Shown here piece by piece: positions 17,420-25,590 of a stretch of 64,000 nucleotides of DNA. Both the position numbers and the translations under genes were made by a program. Below the pieces are notes generated by a model that was given only the letters and a program-made list of their open reading frames with translations, was not told where the DNA came from and did not search any database. This DNA is from UBA5078 sp051252515 (GTDB lineage: Bacteria; Pseudomonadota; Gammaproteobacteria; Pseudomonadales; Pseudohongiellaceae): NCBI GenBank assembly GCA_051252515.1, contig JBPOFS010000002.1, positions 496,001-560,000 on the forward strand, given 5' to 3'. Positions within the stretch are counted from its first letter, which is position 1; each line of letters opens with the position of its first letter.

Positions 17420-17992
17420 CTACTGACCGGCGTAGACATCGATGCTGATGATTACTTCGTTTGGAATTGTCGCAGTGTTCGCCCAGTAGCCTTGGCCTAC
17501 GCCGAAGTCTAGACGCTGAATAGTAACTTCACTAGTTAGGTGAAAACGTGGTTGACCGTCATACACTTCGACTTCGAGATCGAATGGGAAGCTGATCGGG
17601 TGTGTTTGATCACGGATAGTCAATGTACCATCAGCTACAAAAGAGCTCATAGACTCAAGTGAGCAGCTGTCAGCAGTGAAGTTGGCAGTTGGCCACTGAT
17701 CCACATCGAACATTTCCAGATCAAGTAAGTAATCCAATACTTCTGCGCTGTCTACCTTGATGTCAGCGATTGGTATTTCAACTGTGAACTCACATGACGC
17801 AGGGCTCATTGGGTCGATATCGAATGTTGCATCGATATTGCCGAATTGACCTTGGTACGGAGTGCCTTCGTATGAATATTCAAAAGTCACAATCGATTCG
17901 TTAGGATCTATTTCCCAAGTCGCCGCGTGTGCTGACAAAGCGCTTACCATTAGGAGCGGTGTGAACACCGCTCGTGTGATTGTAGTTTTCAT
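17420..17992 (-). CDS. YceI-family periplasmic protein
   Basis: Soluble YceI protein of 190 residues with a standard signal peptide (MKTTITRAVFTPLLMVSALS, cut after AHA). The mature domain has the family pattern: WEIDPNESIVTFEYSYEG, then MFDVDQWPTANFTADSC, then LTIRDQTHPISFPFDLEV. Two cysteines (~residues 62 and 97) could pair. YceI folds carry a long hydrophobic ligand in a lipocalin-like barrel. It lies 26 bp after the PQQ dehydrogenase and 36 bp before the lipoprotein paralogue, so the three are one operon. A role in quinone or electron handling for the dehydrogenase is inference. Confidence 0.85.
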   Translation of the reverse strand: MKTTITRAVFTPLLMVSALSAHAATWEIDPNESIVTFEYSYEGTPYQGQFGNIDATFDIDPMSPASCEFTVEIPIADIKVDSAEVLDYLLDLEMFDVDQWPTANFTADSCSLESMSSFVADGTLTIRDQTHPISFPFDLEVEVYDGQPRFHLTSEVTIQRLDFGVGQGYWANTATIPNEVIISIDVYAGQ

Positions 17993-18018
17993 GCTAATTA
18001 TTACTCCTGATTTTAAAA

Positions 18019-19950
18019 TTACGGTAGAGCTAGGGCTATCAACTCAGTAGGTCGACCGCCTCCGCTGACAAACATCGCGACGTACTGCTTTCCGTCGTGC
18101 TCGTAAGTAAACGGTTGCCCAGTTTGTGTCGCAGGTAATTCGATTCTGGCAATGATTTCGCCAGTTTGCTTGTCTTGAGCGTATAGCTTAGTGCCGCCGC
18201 CAACGCCTTCACCTACAAATAGAAGGGTTTTGGTCAGTAGCAAGCCTGCGCGTGTCGCAACACCTGTGCGAGGGATATCAATACCCTCAAGTGCGCGGTT
18301 ATTAGCGATAGAGTCTGGCGTGTCTGCGTTAGCAGCCTGCCATACGTGCTCGCCGCTGTTCATGTCGATTGCAGTGACTCGTCCATAAGGAGGTTTGATG
18401 ATCTCTAAACCCTTAACGCGTGGAACACGTACGCCGAATGCCATGCTGTAATCAACTTGTGCTTCTGGATCATTCTCTACAGATAGAACCGCTAGCGCTG
18501 TTCTTGAAGGAACGTAGAGCAGGCCCGTTTCTGGATCAAGCGCACTGCCTTCCCAGTTAGCGCCACCTGTAGCAGAAGGTAGGCTCAATGTACCGATAGT
18601 ACCGTCTTCAGCACTTTTCAGTGAGGGAGGAGAGTACAAGTTAGTGCCCAAGCGGAATGGCTTGATTGCTTCCAATGCTTCAGCGCGTAGCTCTGGTGTG
18701 AAGTCGATCAAATCGTCTTCAGTGATGCCCTGACGGTCATAAGGAGCTGGCTTAGTAGGGAATGGTTGTGTCGCTGCATACCACTCACCAGGAACATCAC
18801 CTGCTGGTACTGGAAGCTCTTCGATTGGCCAAACTGGCTCGCCGGTTACGCGGTCATAAGTATAAACAAAATTCTGTTTAGTGACTTGCATAACTACTTT
18901 GCGGCCATTAGGTAGGTCAGCTAATACTGGAGCAGAGGGGTTATCCCAGTCCCAGATATCGTGGTGGATCAACTGATGGTGCCATTGACGCTCACCGGTC
19001 TTGATATCCACTGCAACGAGTGAGTTAGCAAAGAGGTTGTCGCCTGGACGGTCGCCGCCGTAACGGTCACCAGTAGCAGACTCAACTGGCAAGTACACGA
19101 GACCCAGCTCAGGGTCGCCTGACATAGGAGCCCAAACACCGGCGTTACCAGTGAATTCAACACCGTCGTCTAACCATGTCTCAAAGCCGACTTCGCCGCG
19201 CTCTGGGATTGTATGGAAAGTCCAAAGAAGCTCGCCAGTGTGTGCATCGAAGCCACGGACGTCGCCTTTTACGTTCATCTTAGAGCGAGGACGCATGCCG
19301 ACTTTGTGGGCTGGGCCAACGACGATTACGTCGTTCATCACGAATGGAGGCATTGAAGAACCGATATCGATGTCATCATAGCCGTCGAGATAAGCGTTAC
19401 GTAGGCCTTCGAATAGGTCTACACGACCATTTTCACCGAACTCTGGGTCTGGTATGCCAGTTTCAGCATCTAGGGATACAAGGAAGAAGCCTGGAGTGAT
19501 GCTCATGATGCGCTTGGCATCACCATCGCGCCAGAATGCTACGCCACGGCCAGCACCCTTACGTGGAGCTGAGTCATAACGAGTGCCTTCGTCTGGACGG
19601 AACATCCAAAGCAATTGGCCGTTAGTCGCATCTAGTGCGGCAACGTTACGAGTTGAACCCATAGTGGCATAAAGAATGCCGTCGATTTCTAGTGGAGTAG
19701 AAGTGTTGTTGTACTCAGGAGAAGGGCCAAACTTTTCAGTGGAAAAACGCCAGGCTAGTTCTAGTGAATCAACATTTTCTGCAGTGATTTGATCAAGTGG
19801 TGAATAACGCTGTGCACCCATATTGCCGTTGTAATCTGGCCAATCACCGTTCGCCACATCCGTGCCAGATTGGCTAAGGGCGACTGGTGACAACATCAAG
19901 ACACTGACGCTGGTTATGAGTGAAGAAATTAGTCGTTTTTTTGTTATCAT
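18019..19950 (-). CDS. PQQ-dependent dehydrogenase (periplasmic quinoprotein)
   Basis: Quinoprotein beta-propeller dehydrogenase, 643 residues with a signal peptide (MITKKRLISSLITSVSVLML, cut after ALS). The mature start DWPDYNGNMGAQRYSPLDQI is typical of PQQ alcohol/glucose dehydrogenases. Tryptophan-docking repeats recur (AAldatNGQLLWMF, ELLWTFHTIPERGE, GERQWHHQLIHHDIWDWD, GEPVWPIEELPVP). There is no CxxCH haem motif and no membrane anchor, so electrons must go to a separate acceptor. A GGGAGAG site precedes the ATG. It is more distant from the three enzymes at 34-41 kb than they are from each other. The substrate is not predictable from sequence. Confidence 0.88.
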   Translation of the reverse strand: MITKKRLISSLITSVSVLMLSPVALSQSGTDVANGDWPDYNGNMGAQRYSPLDQITAENVDSLELAWRFSTEKFGPSPEYNNTSTPLEIDGILYATMGSTRNVAALDATNGQLLWMFRPDEGTRYDSAPRKGAGRGVAFWRDGDAKRIMSITPGFFLVSLDAETGIPDPEFGENGRVDLFEGLRNAYLDGYDDIDIGSSMPPFVMNDVIVVGPAHKVGMRPRSKMNVKGDVRGFDAHTGELLWTFHTIPERGEVGFETWLDDGVEFTGNAGVWAPMSGDPELGLVYLPVESATGDRYGGDRPGDNLFANSLVAVDIKTGERQWHHQLIHHDIWDWDNPSAPVLADLPNGRKVVMQVTKQNFVYTYDRVTGEPVWPIEELPVPAGDVPGEWYAATQPFPTKPAPYDRQGITEDDLIDFTPELRAEALEAIKPFRLGTNLYSPPSLKSAEDGTIGTLSLPSATGGANWEGSALDPETGLLYVPSRTALAVLSVENDPEAQVDYSMAFGVRVPRVKGLEIIKPPYGRVTAIDMNSGEHVWQAANADTPDSIANNRALEGIDIPRTGVATRAGLLLTKTLLFVGEGVGGGTKLYAQDKQTGEIIARIELPATQTGQPFTYEHDGKQYVAMFVSGGGRPTELIALALP

Positions 19951-20403
19951 GCTTTGGCTCTCCCGCTAATATATCGGTAAATCGTGCTCACCCGTCAGCC
20001 TAGTCGACGGCGCCGTCTGGCCGGATGCTACTTCGCAGTTAATATCGCTCGCGCAAGAGTAGCGGTGCGGTGCGGCTTGGTCAAGCTAGCGACACCCCGT
20101 AAGGCAGGTCAGAAAGGGCTTGTAGCGCCCGTGGTTCCCTGTGTTTTCCCGCATTTCCCCTTAATTCCTTGATACTTATAAGAAAAAAATGTCAGTTCTA
20201 GTGCGCCGTTTTCGAAATCTGAATTGCAAGTTATTGTAGCAATTTATCGGTATTTAGAATTAACAGTAAGCTATTCTTTTCAGTGGCTTAGCCGCTTAGG
20301 CAAAATACTCGGTCAATAATAAAAAATAGTCGTTTGCGCAGGCCCTTTACTTCCCATATGCACCATTGTTGCTCACCGATCCTGAATGGATCCTGAACGC
20401 AAA
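19951..20403 (-). promoter_or_regulatory. Long upstream region of the PQQ/YceI operon
   Basis: About 450 bp with no gene I can support. It must carry the promoter of the minus-strand PQQ dehydrogenase operon, but no convincing -10/-35 pair stands out. A perfect 12-bp palindrome GACGGCGCCGTC lies at 20006-20017, about 56 bp upstream of the start codon, and a GC-rich, hairpin-prone stretch (20080-20160) precedes it. This could be a structured leader; it matches no riboswitch I recognise. Confidence 0.35.
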
Positions 20404-20440
20404 AAAAAGCCCCTGCCACGTTAAGTGAAAGGGGCTTTTT
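20404..20440 (-). terminator. Rho-independent terminator of ppdK
   Basis: On the minus strand AAAAAGCCCCT pairs with AGGGGCTTTTT (plus coordinates 20430-20440 and 20404-20414) around a 15-nt loop that itself can form a 3-bp CAC/GTG stem. A run of eight T residues follows on the minus strand (20401-20408). It lies 14 bp after the ppdK stop. Confidence 0.9.
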
Positions 20441-20453
20441 AAAGCAAGTTGCC

Positions 20454-23249
20454 TTACTTTTTAGCTCGTAATGCCGCCTGTGCTGCCGCAAGTCGCGCGA
20501 TTGGTACGCGGGGAGGTGAACAGCTTACATATTGCAGCCCTAAGCGGTGGCAGAAGTCGATTGAGTCTGGGTCGCCAGCGTGTTCGCCGCAGATGCCAAG
20601 CTTCAATTTCGGACGTGTTTTAAGGCCGTTTTCGACTGCAAACTCCATCAATTTGCCTACGCCTGTTTGGTCTAAGCTCGCAAAGGGGTTCTTGTTGTAG
20701 ATCTCTTTGCGTTGATACTCGTCATAGAACAAGCCCATATCATCGCGGCTTAAGCCTAATGTTGTTTGCGTCAGATCGTTGGTGCCAAAGCTGAAGAACT
20801 CAGCCTGTTCAGCGATTTGATCGGCAGTGATCGCCGCGCGAGGAACTTCAATCATCGTACCGACGAGGTAGTCGATCTTGATCTTGTTCTTGTCCATCAC
20901 TTCTTTCGCGACGCGATGAACAATCGCTAGCTGATCCGCAAGCTCGGCTTTAAAGCCTACTAGCGGAATCATGATCTCAGGATTCACCTTGATTGGGTTC
21001 TTCTTGGCGGTCATGACCTGTGCGGCCGCTTCGAAAAGGGCGCGCACCTGCATTTCGGTGATCTCAGGATACAAGATACCCAAACGACAGCCACGGCAAC
21101 CCAACATTGGGTTCTCTTCGTGTAATGCTTTGATGCGGTCAATAACGAACTCGATTGGTAAGCCAAGTTTGTCTGCTAACTGACGGCGAACGGCATCGTC
21201 TTGCGGCAAGAATTCATGCAGCGGTGGATCGAGTAAGCGAATAGTCACAGGGCGATCGGCCATTGCTTTGAACAAGCCAACGAAATCTTTGCGCTGGAAA
21301 GGGAGCAGCTTTTTGAGGGCTTCTTTGCGCTGTACTTCATCGACGGCAAGAATCATCTGGCGCATATAATCGATGCGGTCGCCTTCGAAGAACATGTGCT
21401 CTGTACGGCAAAGTCCAATACCTTCAGCGCCATAGGCTACTGCTTGGCGCGCCATTAATGGCGTGTCGGCATTAGTGCGGATGCGCAATTTACGGTATTT
21501 ATCAGACCAGGTCATAACAGTTTGGAATAGCTCGTAAGTGTAGCTCTTCTCTGGCTTTAAAGTGCCTTCGAGTACGCGCTTAACTTCAGAGTCTGCGCTT
21601 TCGATCAAGCCCTGGTAGATGGCACCTGTTGTCCCGTTAATAGAGATGTAGTCGCCTTCTTGTAGAGTTACTCCACCGGCCGTCAACGTGCGATTTTCGT
21701 AGTTGATGGCAACGTCACCAGCACCACATACGCACACCTTACCAAGTTGGCGTGCAACGAGCGCTGCGTGAGAAGAAACACCGCCTCTTGTAGTGAGAAT
21801 GCCTTGTGAATAGAGCATACCCTTGAGGTCATCAGGAGAGGTCTCAGCGCGGCACAGTACTACTTTGTTGCCTTTGCGGGTTTCGATTTCAGCAGCGGCA
21901 GCAGAGAAAGCGATGCGGCCAGTAGCGGCGCCAGGACCTGCAGGTAGGCCTTTGCCAATCATTTTGGCTTCTTTTTGCGCGCGAGCGTCAAAAATAGGAA
22001 CAAGAAGCGTATCTACTGATTCTGCTGGAATCTTTAGAAGCGCAGTGCGTTGATCCATTAATCTTTCTTTTACCATTTCGACTGCAATGCGAATGGCCGC
22101 TAAACCCGTACGTTTACCGTTACGCGTTTGCAGCATAAAGAGGCGACCGTCTTCGATCGTGAACTCAAAATCTTGCATGTCTTTAAAATGACGCTCGAGC
22201 TTGGTGCGTACCTTTTCAAGCGCTGCAAAGCTAGCCGGCATTTCTTTTTTCATGGCAGCAATAGGCTTAGGAGTGCGAACACCCGCGACTACATCTTCGC
22301 CTTGTGCGTTGATGAGGTACTCGCCATAGAATGTTTTCTCGCCATTGGCTGGGTCACGAGTAAACGCAACGCCTGTAGCACTGGTATCCCCGGAGTTGCC
22401 AAAGACCATGGCTTGTACGTTGACAGCCGTGCCCCATTCCGCAGGGATGCCGTACTGTTGACGGTAAAGAATTGCGCGGTCATTTCTCCACGAGCCAAAT
22501 ACTGCGCCTGTGGCGCCCCAAAGTTGTTCGTACACATCTTGTGGGAAGTCTTGACCGGTCTTTTTACGAATCAGTTTTTTATACTGAGTGACCAACACTT
22601 GTAGATCTTCGGCTGTTAGATCGCTGTCTAGCGACTTGCCTAACGATTTCTTCAGTGCGTCAAGTAGCTCATGGAATGGGTCGTGTGATTTTTCATCGGC
22701 GGCTTCAACGCCCATGACGACGTCGCCATACATTTGAATGAAACGACGGTAACAATCCCATGCAAATCGTGGGTTGCCAGAGAACTCGGCAAGGCCCTCA
22801 ACGGTTACATCATTCAAACCGAGGTTAAGAATGGTGTCCATCATGCCTGGCATGGAGTCTCTTGCACCAGAGCGCACAGACACCAGCAAGGGGTTGTCTT
22901 TGCCGCCAAAGCGTTTATCCATCTGCGCTTCGATAAGCTTTACGGATCGCTTCACGTCAGCAGCTAGTGTGCGCGGATACTTACGCCCATGAGCATAAAA
23001 ATACGTACAAACCTCTGTGCTTATTGTAAAGCCAGGGGGGACAGGTAGCCCAATCGACGCCATTTCAGCAAGGTTTGCACCCTTGCCGCCCAATAGCTCA
23101 CGCATAGTCGTGTTGCCATCAGTCTTGCTTCCGAAATCGAAAACATATTGCGTGGATTTTGACGTTTTAGAGGGCTTCGCCGTCTTTGAATTCGTAGGTT
23201 TTTTAGTGGCCTTCATAGCGCTTTGCTTCATAGTCCCAGGTCTGCTCAT
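20454..23249 (-). CDS. ppdK: Pyruvate, phosphate dikinase
   Basis: Interconverts pyruvate + ATP + Pi and PEP + AMP + PPi through a swivelling phosphohistidine. Domains in order: N-terminal ATP-grasp (GGKGANLAEMASIGLPVPPG, residues ~50-350), central phosphohistidine domain (TRGGVSSHAALVARQLGK), and C-terminal PEP/pyruvate TIM barrel (CRTEHMFF, GTNDLTQTTLGLSRDD, catalytic Cys in LGICGEHAGDP). The core length is normal (~880), preceded by ~40 Lys/Thr/Ser-rich residues. The start is uncertain: I took the ATG giving MSRPGTMKQ; two further ATGs follow within eleven codons and none has a good ribosome-binding site. No regulatory-protein gene is adjacent. The enzyme allows reversible, PPi-linked glycolysis or gluconeogenesis. 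Confidence 0.93.
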   Translation of the reverse strand: MSRPGTMKQSAMKATKKPTNSKTAKPSKTSKSTQYVFDFGSKTDGNTTMRELLGGKGANLAEMASIGLPVPPGFTISTEVCTYFYAHGRKYPRTLAADVKRSVKLIEAQMDKRFGGKDNPLLVSVRSGARDSMPGMMDTILNLGLNDVTVEGLAEFSGNPRFAWDCYRRFIQMYGDVVMGVEAADEKSHDPFHELLDALKKSLGKSLDSDLTAEDLQVLVTQYKKLIRKKTGQDFPQDVYEQLWGATGAVFGSWRNDRAILYRQQYGIPAEWGTAVNVQAMVFGNSGDTSATGVAFTRDPANGEKTFYGEYLINAQGEDVVAGVRTPKPIAAMKKEMPASFAALEKVRTKLERHFKDMQDFEFTIEDGRLFMLQTRNGKRTGLAAIRIAVEMVKERLMDQRTALLKIPAESVDTLLVPIFDARAQKEAKMIGKGLPAGPGAATGRIAFSAAAAEIETRKGNKVVLCRAETSPDDLKGMLYSQGILTTRGGVSSHAALVARQLGKVCVCGAGDVAINYENRTLTAGGVTLQEGDYISINGTTGAIYQGLIESADSEVKRVLEGTLKPEKSYTYELFQTVMTWSDKYRKLRIRTNADTPLMARQAVAYGAEGIGLCRTEHMFFEGDRIDYMRQMILAVDEVQRKEALKKLLPFQRKDFVGLFKAMADRPVTIRLLDPPLHEFLPQDDAVRRQLADKLGLPIEFVIDRIKALHEENPMLGCRGCRLGILYPEITEMQVRALFEAAAQVMTAKKNPIKVNPEIMIPLVGFKAELADQLAIVHRVAKEVMDKNKIKIDYLVGTMIEVPRAAITADQIAEQAEFFSFGTNDLTQTTLGLSRDDMGLFYDEYQRKEIYNKNPFASLDQTGVGKLMEFAVENGLKTRPKLKLGICGEHAGDPDSIDFCHRLGLQYVSCSPPRVPIARLAAAQAALRAKK

Positions 23250-23330
23250 GAGAAGTGGAGCGGAAGGATAAAACAACTGCTAGTTAAAATCCATAGCGGA
23301 GCGATATTTAGCAAGCGGCCCTAAGATGTA

Positions 23331-23382
23331 AATGGCAATAAAAACAACTATATAGCCTATTTACTGCCATTCAATTAATGGC
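23331..23382. repeat. Inverted-repeat cluster between ppdK and earP
   Basis: AATGGCAATAAA (23331-23342) and TTTACTGCCATT (23360-23371) form a 12-bp inverted repeat with one mismatch. A third copy of the core, AATGGC (23377-23382), can pair instead with GCCATT of the second arm. The two hairpins exclude each other. The site lies in the 178-bp divergent gap and may be an operator or a leader switch. Confidence 0.4.
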
Positions 23383-23427
23383 TGCTGTATTCTTGCCACC
23401 TAATTCAAAACCTCCCGAGAAAAATAC

Positions 23428-24645
23428 GTGACTACTATTGATCCCGAAATAATTTCGTCTCGTCCTCTTCATTGGGCCTTGTTTTGCGCGGCTATCGACA
23501 ACTTTGGCGACATCGGAGTTTGTTGGCGATTGGCTCGGCAGCTGTGCGACGAGACGGGAGCCGAAGTTGAGCTTTGGGTTGATGACTGGGAGGCGTTGAA
23601 GTGGTTTCTGCAAGCGACGTCATTCACGGGTGATCCTGGTAGTCGTTTTGCCGGGGTAACCCTGTATCAATGGCAACAGGAGCAAGCGTTGTCTGCAAGC
23701 GAAGCGACGCGAATTGCACAGGCTGATGTTGTGGTTGAGGCTTTTGCCTGTGAGCTGCCCTCAGAGCTCATTAAAGCGTTGCAAGATAGAGAGCAGAAGT
23801 CGCTTTGGCTTAATTTAGAATACTTAAGCGCAGAAAGCTGGGTTCGCGACTGTCATCAACTGCCCTCATTGCAGGGTGGGGTGGGCCAGAACGCATTGCG
23901 TAAGTACTTCTTTTTTCCAGGGTTTGTGGAGGGTACCGGTGGCGTACTGCGCGAGGCTAAGCTTCTGAGTAGGCATGCCCGGTGGCAGGCTGACATAGAG
24001 GGGCAGCGCGAAAGGTTTTTAGAGAATCTCGCCATTTTGAAAGACGTATTGCCTGACCCAAAGGTGCTCTGGTTGTCGCTATTTACCTATGAAGGTCAGC
24101 CGTTGCTTAGTCTGCTCAACGCCCTAGTCGAGAGCGATGCTCCTACTCTTTGTCTTGTCCCGCAAGGGCGTAGTTTGCAAAGCATAGCTCAGCGTTTTGC
24201 GCTGCCGACACAGCCAGAGGTTGGCCGTGTGCTGCATGAAGGGAATCTTTGGGTAGTGGTTTTGCCGTTTATGGGGCAGGAGGAATACGACCATCTACTA
24301 AGTCTATGTGATTTTAACTGTGTGCGGGGTGAGGACTCATTTGTGCGAGCACAATTTGCGGCGCGCCCTATGCTTTGGCACCTCTATCCACAAGAGGATA
24401 GCGCTCACTTACTTAAGTTAGAGGCATTCTTGGCATTGTATAGCGACGATAGTCCCGCAGAGGAAGCATTGAAGGCATTTTGGAGGGGCTGGAATCAAGG
24501 TGAAGATTGTCGAGAATTATGGCATTATCTGCGGCCACAGCTTCCTAGTCTGCAATCGCAGGCACGGAGATGGCAGCAACAATTGGCGGAAAAGCCTGAT
24601 CTGCTTACGAATCTATTAACGTTTTACCGTGAACAGCAAGCTTAA
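23428..24645 (+). CDS. earP: EF-P arginine-32 rhamnosyltransferase EarP
   Basis: Transfers rhamnose from dTDP-beta-L-rhamnose to Arg32 of EF-P, activating it for polyproline translation. Formerly DUF2331. The N-terminal motif DNFGDIGVCWRLARQL holds the conserved aspartates (Asp24, Asp28) and the C-terminal nucleotide-sugar site has CVRGEDSFVRAQFAARP (Glu302, Asp303), both catalytic or ligand-binding in studied EarPs. Length 405 is a little above the usual ~380, owing to an N-terminal lead. Start GTG after CCGAGAAAAA. The next gene, 38 bp on, encodes its substrate EF-P. Confidence 0.95.
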   Translation: MTTIDPEIISSRPLHWALFCAAIDNFGDIGVCWRLARQLCDETGAEVELWVDDWEALKWFLQATSFTGDPGSRFAGVTLYQWQQEQALSASEATRIAQADVVVEAFACELPSELIKALQDREQKSLWLNLEYLSAESWVRDCHQLPSLQGGVGQNALRKYFFFPGFVEGTGGVLREAKLLSRHARWQADIEGQRERFLENLAILKDVLPDPKVLWLSLFTYEGQPLLSLLNALVESDAPTLCLVPQGRSLQSIAQRFALPTQPEVGRVLHEGNLWVVVLPFMGQEEYDHLLSLCDFNCVRGEDSFVRAQFAARPMLWHLYPQEDSAHLLKLEAFLALYSDDSPAEEALKAFWRGWNQGEDCRELWHYLRPQLPSLQSQARRWQQQLAEKPDLLTNLLTFYREQQA

Positions 24646-24683
24646 ACCTGACGCATTACACCATTGAAATTGAGAGCTTATAA

Positions 24684-25250
24684 ATGAAAACAGCACAAGA
24701 AATCCGTGCCGGCCAGGTCATGATGATCGACGGTTCCCCTTGGAAGGTACAGAAGACTGAATTCAACAAGTCTGGCCGTAACTCTGCCGTATGTAAGATG
24801 AAGTTGAAGAACTTGCTTAGTGGTATTGCCACTGAGACGGTCTACAAAGCTGACGATAAGTTTGAAATGGTCATTCTTGAGCAAAAAGAAGTGACTTACT
24901 CTTACTTCGCGGATCCGATGTATGTGTTTGTTGATTCTGACTATGAGCAGATCGAGATTGAAAAAGACGATCTGGACAGCGTCATTGCCTATATTGAAGA
25001 TGGCATGGAAGACGTATGTGCCGCTGTATTCTATGAAGGCAAAGTGATTTCGGTTGATCTGCCAACGACTATCGTTCGTGAAATCGTCTATACAGAGCCT
25101 TCTGTTCGCGGTGATACTTCAGGCAAAATCATGAAGACTGCACGCCTCAATAGCGGTCATGAAATGCAAGTGTCAGCTTTTTGTGAAATTGGCGACTTTG
25201 TAGAGATCGACTCGCGTACAGGTGAGTATAAGTCTCGCGTTAAACGCTAG
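24684..25250 (+). CDS. efp: Elongation factor P (Arg32 type)
   Basis: tRNA-shaped factor that relieves ribosome stalling at consecutive prolines. The 188 residues form three beta-barrel domains: KOW-like N-terminal domain with the loop NKSGRNSA, OB domain 2, and C-terminal domain ending GEYKSRVKR. The modified position is Arg32, not lysine, which is exactly the EarP-dependent class and agrees with earP next door. No epmA/epmB-type dependence is expected. A strong terminator follows. Confidence 0.97.
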   Translation: MKTAQEIRAGQVMMIDGSPWKVQKTEFNKSGRNSAVCKMKLKNLLSGIATETVYKADDKFEMVILEQKEVTYSYFADPMYVFVDSDYEQIEIEKDDLDSVIAYIEDGMEDVCAAVFYEGKVISVDLPTTIVREIVYTEPSVRGDTSGKIMKTARLNSGHEMQVSAFCEIGDFVEIDSRTGEYKSRVKR

Positions 25251-25270
25251 TAGCCTCTTCAAAAAGATCA

Positions 25271-25318
25271 CTCGGGCTGCGATGCCAGCATCGCAGCCCG
25301 AGCGACGCTTTTCTTTCT
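25271..25318 (+). terminator. Terminator after efp
   Basis: CTCGGGCTGCGATG (25271-25284) pairs perfectly with CATCGCAGCCCGAG (25289-25302) around CCAG, followed after CGACGC by a T-rich tract (25309-25318). The stem is 14 bp and very GC-rich; the T-tract begins a few bases late but is convincing. Confidence 0.85.
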
Positions 25319-25449
25319 CGTATTTCCCCGCCTAATATTTATTTCTAATTCTCTATCTGTGCCATCTTGTTTACTTAGAAGCGGTAGGAGTAAAGTGCTC
25401 AGACCGAAGGCCATTCGCTGTCTTCGAATTTTGTTTACGAGAAAACATC

Positions 25450-25557
25450 ATGACAAAAGAGCGCAGTAGTAAGAAAGAAGCCAAGAAAAAACCCGCCTTA
25501 TCTCTAAAAGAGAAAAAACTAGTTAAAAAAGTAAAGAAAGAGTCACGAGCGGATTGA
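25450..25557 (+). CDS. Small lysine-rich protein (35 aa)
   Basis: A short frame encoding MTKERSSKKEAKKK, then PALSLKEKKLVKKVKKESRAD. Fourteen of 35 residues are lysine. It resembles the tiny basic proteins of the KEKK...KK type seen in many gammaproteobacteria, whose function is unknown; RNA or DNA binding would fit the charge. It lies between the efp terminator and the ATP-grasp gene, 33 bp before the latter. The ribosome-binding site is weak (ACGAGA). The rest of this 340-bp gap shows only the terminator. Confidence 0.5.
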   Translation: MTKERSSKKEAKKKPALSLKEKKLVKKVKKESRAD

Positions 25558-25590
25558 TATACTGACAGTTGATTCTTAACTGTGTGACAC

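Noticed and set aside
20040..20165. Possible small structured RNA (SRP-like or riboswitch) upstream of the PQQ/YceI operon
   Set aside because: It contains GGCAGGTCAG but not the GGAAG and AGCAGCC core of SRP RNA, nor B12-, FMN- or other riboswitch boxes I know.
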